NCBI RefSeq assembly: GCF_036327755.1
Contig: NZ_CP109596.1
Location: 372,001 to 436,000 of the forward strand
DNA length: 64,000 nucleotides
Direction of reading: 5' to 3'
Source of the DNA: Nocardia sp. NBC_01503
GTDB lineage: Bacteria; Actinomycetota; Actinomycetes; Mycobacteriales; Mycobacteriaceae
Shown here piece by piece: positions 59,423 through 64,000 of this stretch. Every line of letters starts with the position of its first letter. The first letter of the stretch is position 1. The position numbers and the translations under genes are program-made. A model generated the notes under the pieces. The model made no database searches and was not told the origin of the DNA. It saw only the letters and a list, made by a program, of their open reading frames with translations.

Positions 59423-59572
59423 AATCGTGTTTCCTCCTGGGGAAACTCGTGCACCGATCATTCTCCTGCAGTTCGGTGAAGTCGATACCCTCGCGCACAT
59501 AGGCCACGGTGCCGACCGAGCGGTTCACGTTCTGGACAAGCTCAGCCTGGACATCGCCCAGCATCCGCCGAT

Positions 59573-60322
59573 TCAGTTATCCGGCACCGCGATCACCGTC
59601 ATCGACCCCGGGGCCACCTCGGTGAATCCGGCGTCGCGGACCGCGGTCGCGCTCCCCTCGGCCACCCGGCGCTGTAGCTGAACCCAGTGCTCGGGACCGG
59701 CCTCGGCTACGTTGCATCGGAAACCGCGCGCGGCCCAGGCATATGCCTGCTGCACCGGCATGGCACCGGCCAGCAGCATGCTCGCATGCCCGACCTGCGC
59801 GGCGGCCTTGCCCACAGTCATACCCAATTCCGAATCGATCCATAGCGTGGGATACCCGGACGTGATCGAATTCGGTTCATCGGCCTCCAATTCGGTGCCG
59901 CCGATTTGCAGGCGCTTGATGCGCGGGTCGATTTCTCCGACCGCGCCGGGCACCAGGGCCCGGGCCTGCGCGCCCTCGCATTCGACGGTCACACCGTCCA
60001 CCTCCTGGGCGGCGAGCCATTGCGCACCGCGAGCGCGCCTGGCCACCTTGCGGATTCGCGAACGCTTCCAGGTGAGGTAGCGCTCCTGCCACTCACCGTC
60101 CGGGCCGACCCGCTCGTCGAAGCAGAGCCGCACCACCGCGGACGCGGCCGCGGCCAGCAGTGCGCTCCGGCGCGGCGGATCGACCTTGGGGATGTGCAAC
60201 ACCATCTGCATGGCCTGCACCAGCGCCGGATCCGCCGGATCACCACCACCGCCGTAACCGAGTGCGAGTTCGGCATGCCGGGCCACGAACCCGGCATCAA
60301 TCGTGGACTCGACACTGGACAC
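59573..60322 (-). CDS. PTH2-family peptidyl-tRNA hydrolase-like protein
   Basis: 249 aa. The C-terminal ~125 residues match the PTH2 family (archaeal/eukaryotic type): LWIDSELGMTVGKAAAQVGH, ASMLLAGAM, and a final EVAPGSMTVIAVP strand. The first ~120 residues (FVARHAELALGYGGGGDPAD, MQMVLHIPKVDPPRR, FDERVGPDGEWQERYLTWKR) are an extra helical domain of unknown role. PTH2 normally cleaves peptidyl-tRNA; many actinobacteria have this besides the normal Pth. GTG 60322 is preferred, with AGGAG ten bases upstream; GTG 60328 is possible. Confidence 0.8.
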   Translation of the reverse strand: MSSVESTIDAGFVARHAELALGYGGGGDPADPALVQAMQMVLHIPKVDPPRRSALLAAAASAVVRLCFDERVGPDGEWQERYLTWKRSRIRKVARRARGAQWLAAQEVDGVTVECEGAQARALVPGAVGEIDPRIKRLQIGGTELEADEPNSITSGYPTLWIDSELGMTVGKAAAQVGHASMLLAGAMPVQQAYAWAARGFRCNVAEAGPEHWVQLQRRVAEGSATAVRDAGFTEVAPGSMTVIAVPDN

Positions 60323-60399
60323 CGGCACCACACTCCTGTTCAACACGACAACTCCGAGCCAGGTTAGCCACACTCCGAAAAGCCCTGGCCCGGCCCCGA

Positions 60400-60852
60400 T
60401 TACGTAACGTTCAAGTTCAGCGTGAAGCGCTCGGTCGGATCGACGCCCTGCTCCCAGGGGCGCAGATACTCCAGGACCAACCGGGTCGCGCCGGTGGACT
60501 TCGCGGTGAACTTCCAGATGGAGACGCCACCGACACCGACCATGCCGTCCGGACTGGGGTCCTGCTCGTACTCCGTGCCGCCGTCCTGCCCGAGCATGTT
60601 CTGATCCAATTGCGCCAGCTGCCACATATATCCGGTGCTGGGGTTGGCGGCCAGGCGAACCGTCAGACCCTGGCCGACGGTAAGCGCGATATCGGTGCCG
60701 TTCTGATCCCGGCCCGCGACCACCGGTTCGGGCGCCTGATGGGCGGCGGAGGAGGTCGTGGTGGGCCGCACTTCATTCGGGTTGTCGTTATCGCCGCAGG
60801 CGGTCAAGGCCAGCCCGAGCATTACTACCGCCAGTGATGTGCGCACCCGCAC
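60400..60852 (-). CDS. Chagasin-like (I42) protease-inhibitor lipoprotein
   Basis: 150 aa. Signal with lipobox LTAC (Cys19). The domain from about residue 50 to the end has the chagasin loop motifs: NPSTGYMW (L4), GVGGVSIWKF (L2) and the third loop RPWEQGVDPTERF; these insert into the active site of papain-like cysteine proteases. A lipid-anchored inhibitor at the cell surface could protect the cell from host or own cysteine proteases. Start 60852 (MRVRTSLAVV). Lies between serB and the PTH2 gene, a place not occupied in M. tuberculosis as far as I recall. Confidence 0.85.
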   Translation of the reverse strand: MRVRTSLAVVMLGLALTACGDNDNPNEVRPTTTSSAAHQAPEPVVAGRDQNGTDIALTVGQGLTVRLAANPSTGYMWQLAQLDQNMLGQDGGTEYEQDPSPDGMVGVGGVSIWKFTAKSTGATRLVLEYLRPWEQGVDPTERFTLNLNVT

Positions 60853-60947
60853 GGACAGCTCCCATCGTCGTGGCCGAATTATTCGATCACGCTACCGACG
60901 GGAGGGCCGCCGATCGTGCAGGCGGCCCAACGCGTTTCCCGGTTTCC

Positions 60948-62279
<1,332 letters not shown>

Positions 62280-62378
62280 CTATATCTCGCGAACAATCTC
62301 CCCGCCCCAGCGCGCGGCGGCGCACATCATTCTGTCAGGCGGGGGCCGTGATGGTCGCGCCGCCCGCCGTCATCGGCG

Positions 62379-63326
62379 TCACAGCAAGTTCGCCGCACCC
62401 GAGCAGAGGTCGTCGAGCACTTGGGCGACCGGGCGGACCTCGGTCACCGCGCCGACGCAGATACCGGCATCGATCGGGACGATGTCCGGATCGTGGGCGG
62501 CGCGGCCTGCGCGCAGGGCCGTACGAGCCTCCTCGGGGAGGTCCTCGATGCGATCGGACCAGCGGTCGGTGAAGGCATTGCGCAGCACCCGGGCGGGGAA
62601 CCGGGCGGGCCACGGCAATTCCATGGCCACATCGAAGACCCTGGTGGCGAGGGTGTCCTCGGCGGTCGCGGCCAGCATTGCCCCGCGATCCCGATCCGAG
62701 AGCATCGACTCCGCGCAGGCGGCCAGGCACGTGCCCAGCCACACCCCGCTCGCCCCGGCCGCCAGGGCCACGGCGAGATCCTGGGCGGTCGCGATACCGC
62801 CCGCGGCGAGCACCGGAACCGGGACATCGGCCACGATCGACTCCAGCAAAGGCAGCGTCGGCACCTCCACCGCACCGTGGCCCCCGCCCTCCGAACCCCG
62901 CGCGACCAGCACATCGACTCCGGCGTCCTGCGCGCGATGTGCGTCGTCGAGGGTGAAAACCTGTGTCGCCGCGAGAATCCCGGCCTCGTGCAACTCGGGC
63001 ACCCAGGACATATCCGTCCCGAAACTCACCGAGATCAGGGCGGGCCGCGCCGCGATGGCGGCGGGCAGCAGCCCCGGTTCGGCGCGAATCACCCAGTCCA
63101 CCAAGCCGATTCCGAACGGCCCCGGCACCCCGTCCAGGTGTGGCAGCTCACGCTCGAGCGCGGCGACCGATCCGGCACTGCCCATACCGATCATTCCGAG
63201 CCCACCCGCACGCGTCACCGCCGCCGCGAGCCGACCGCCCGCGACCCCACCCATGGGCGCGTTGACCACCGGCAGCGACAACCCGAATGCTCGCGACCAG
63301 GCAGTGGACAGTTCGGGCTCCGGCAT
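62379..63326 (-). CDS. Nitronate monooxygenase
   Basis: 315-aa FMN enzyme of the NMO/2-nitropropane-dioxygenase family, which oxidises alkyl nitronates such as propionate-3-nitronate. Features: LPVVNAPMGGVAGGRLAAAV, ARGSEGGGHGAVEVPTLPLL (FMN phosphate loop), VPVLAAGGIATAQDLAVALA, ASGVWLGTCLAACAESMLSD. The GGGHG block contains the His usually taken as catalytic base. ATG 63326 is chosen over GTG 63344 because AAAGGA lies five bases upstream. Lies between serB and ctaD on the same strand; it starts 40 bases after the ctaD terminator, so probably has its own promoter. Confidence 0.9.
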   Translation of the reverse strand: MPEPELSTAWSRAFGLSLPVVNAPMGGVAGGRLAAAVTRAGGLGMIGMGSAGSVAALERELPHLDGVPGPFGIGLVDWVIRAEPGLLPAAIAARPALISVSFGTDMSWVPELHEAGILAATQVFTLDDAHRAQDAGVDVLVARGSEGGGHGAVEVPTLPLLESIVADVPVPVLAAGGIATAQDLAVALAAGASGVWLGTCLAACAESMLSDRDRGAMLAATAEDTLATRVFDVAMELPWPARFPARVLRNAFTDRWSDRIEDLPEEARTALRAGRAAHDPDIVPIDAGICVGAVTEVRPVAQVLDDLCSGAANLL

Positions 63327-63365
63327 CGGATTCCTTTCGGTCACTCCATATTTCTACCGAAAACG

Positions 63366-63400
63366 ACCGCGGCGGTCGTCCTGAGGACGACCGCCGCGGT
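63366..63400 (-). terminator. Rho-independent terminator after ctaD
   Basis: ACCGCGGCGGTCGTCC (63366-63381), three-base loop, GGACGACCGCCGCGGT (63385-63400): a perfect 16-base-pair stem 18 bases after the ctaD stop, followed on the minus strand by CGTTTTCGG. The best terminator in the window. Confidence 0.9.
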
Positions 63401-63418
63401 GGGTACTGCGTTGTGAAA

Positions 63419-64000
<582 letters not shown>

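Overview
This is a 64 kb piece of a high-GC actinobacterial chromosome, most likely Nocardia. The inference rests on GTG/TTG starts, several apparently leaderless promoters with a TANNNT -10 box, Mtb-like mycolata gene content, and a gene order that, from memory, follows Mycobacterium tuberculosis Rv3011c to Rv3043c with extra genes inserted. There are no tRNA or rRNA genes, CRISPR arrays, transposases or prophage genes.

Conserved backbone, left to right: gatA/gatC (tRNA amidotransferase), an ACT protein, ligA, a MetE-like protein, mnmA and a cysteine desulfurase (tRNA thiolation), two lipid-type acyltransferases, etfA/etfB, the polymethylated-glucan genes (methyltransferase, GH57, GT4, and later an acyltransferase), a PQQ-propeller lipoprotein, a THUMP-like protein, a second methyltransferase, an enoyl-CoA hydratase homologue, a Nudix protein, an ABC ATPase, serB and ctaD.

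Accessory islands sit between these blocks. (1) 1.87-3.1 kb: two small secreted peptides behind a double palindrome, and a GNAT enzyme. (2) 5.3-8.4 kb: a LysR relic, a stand-alone AAA/OLD-like ATPase, a membrane protein and a methyltransferase. (3) 12.6-22.9 kb: a large SARP/AfsR-type regulator, a 110-aa protein coupled to a 1822-aa eukaryotic-architecture acetyl-CoA carboxylase, and a divergent MarR regulator. (4) 26.5-35.6 kb: a QueA-like enzyme with an SDR, type II NADH dehydrogenase, LysR, an aminoglycoside-kinase-like protein, a GyrI-like protein and others. (5) 41.4-48.1 kb: vapBC with a 29-bp palindrome, broken genes, a Tat multicopper-oxidase lipoprotein and a two-component system. (6) 49.7-51.3 kb: a MarR/SMP-30 pair. 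(7) 55.3-63.3 kb: MFS, LysR, lipoproteins, a chagasin-like inhibitor, PTH2 and a nitronate monooxygenase.

The window also carries several decayed genes: a PadR/membrane-protein deletion fusion, GMC and F420-reductase-like fragments under the 3' end of the SARP gene, a beta-lactamase C-terminus, and a frameshifted secreted cupin. A dispersed ~91-bp palindromic repeat is present in five places, and one copy supplies the probable start codon of the MFS gene. The most unusual locus is the carboxylase with its coupled 110-aa partner and flanking regulators.
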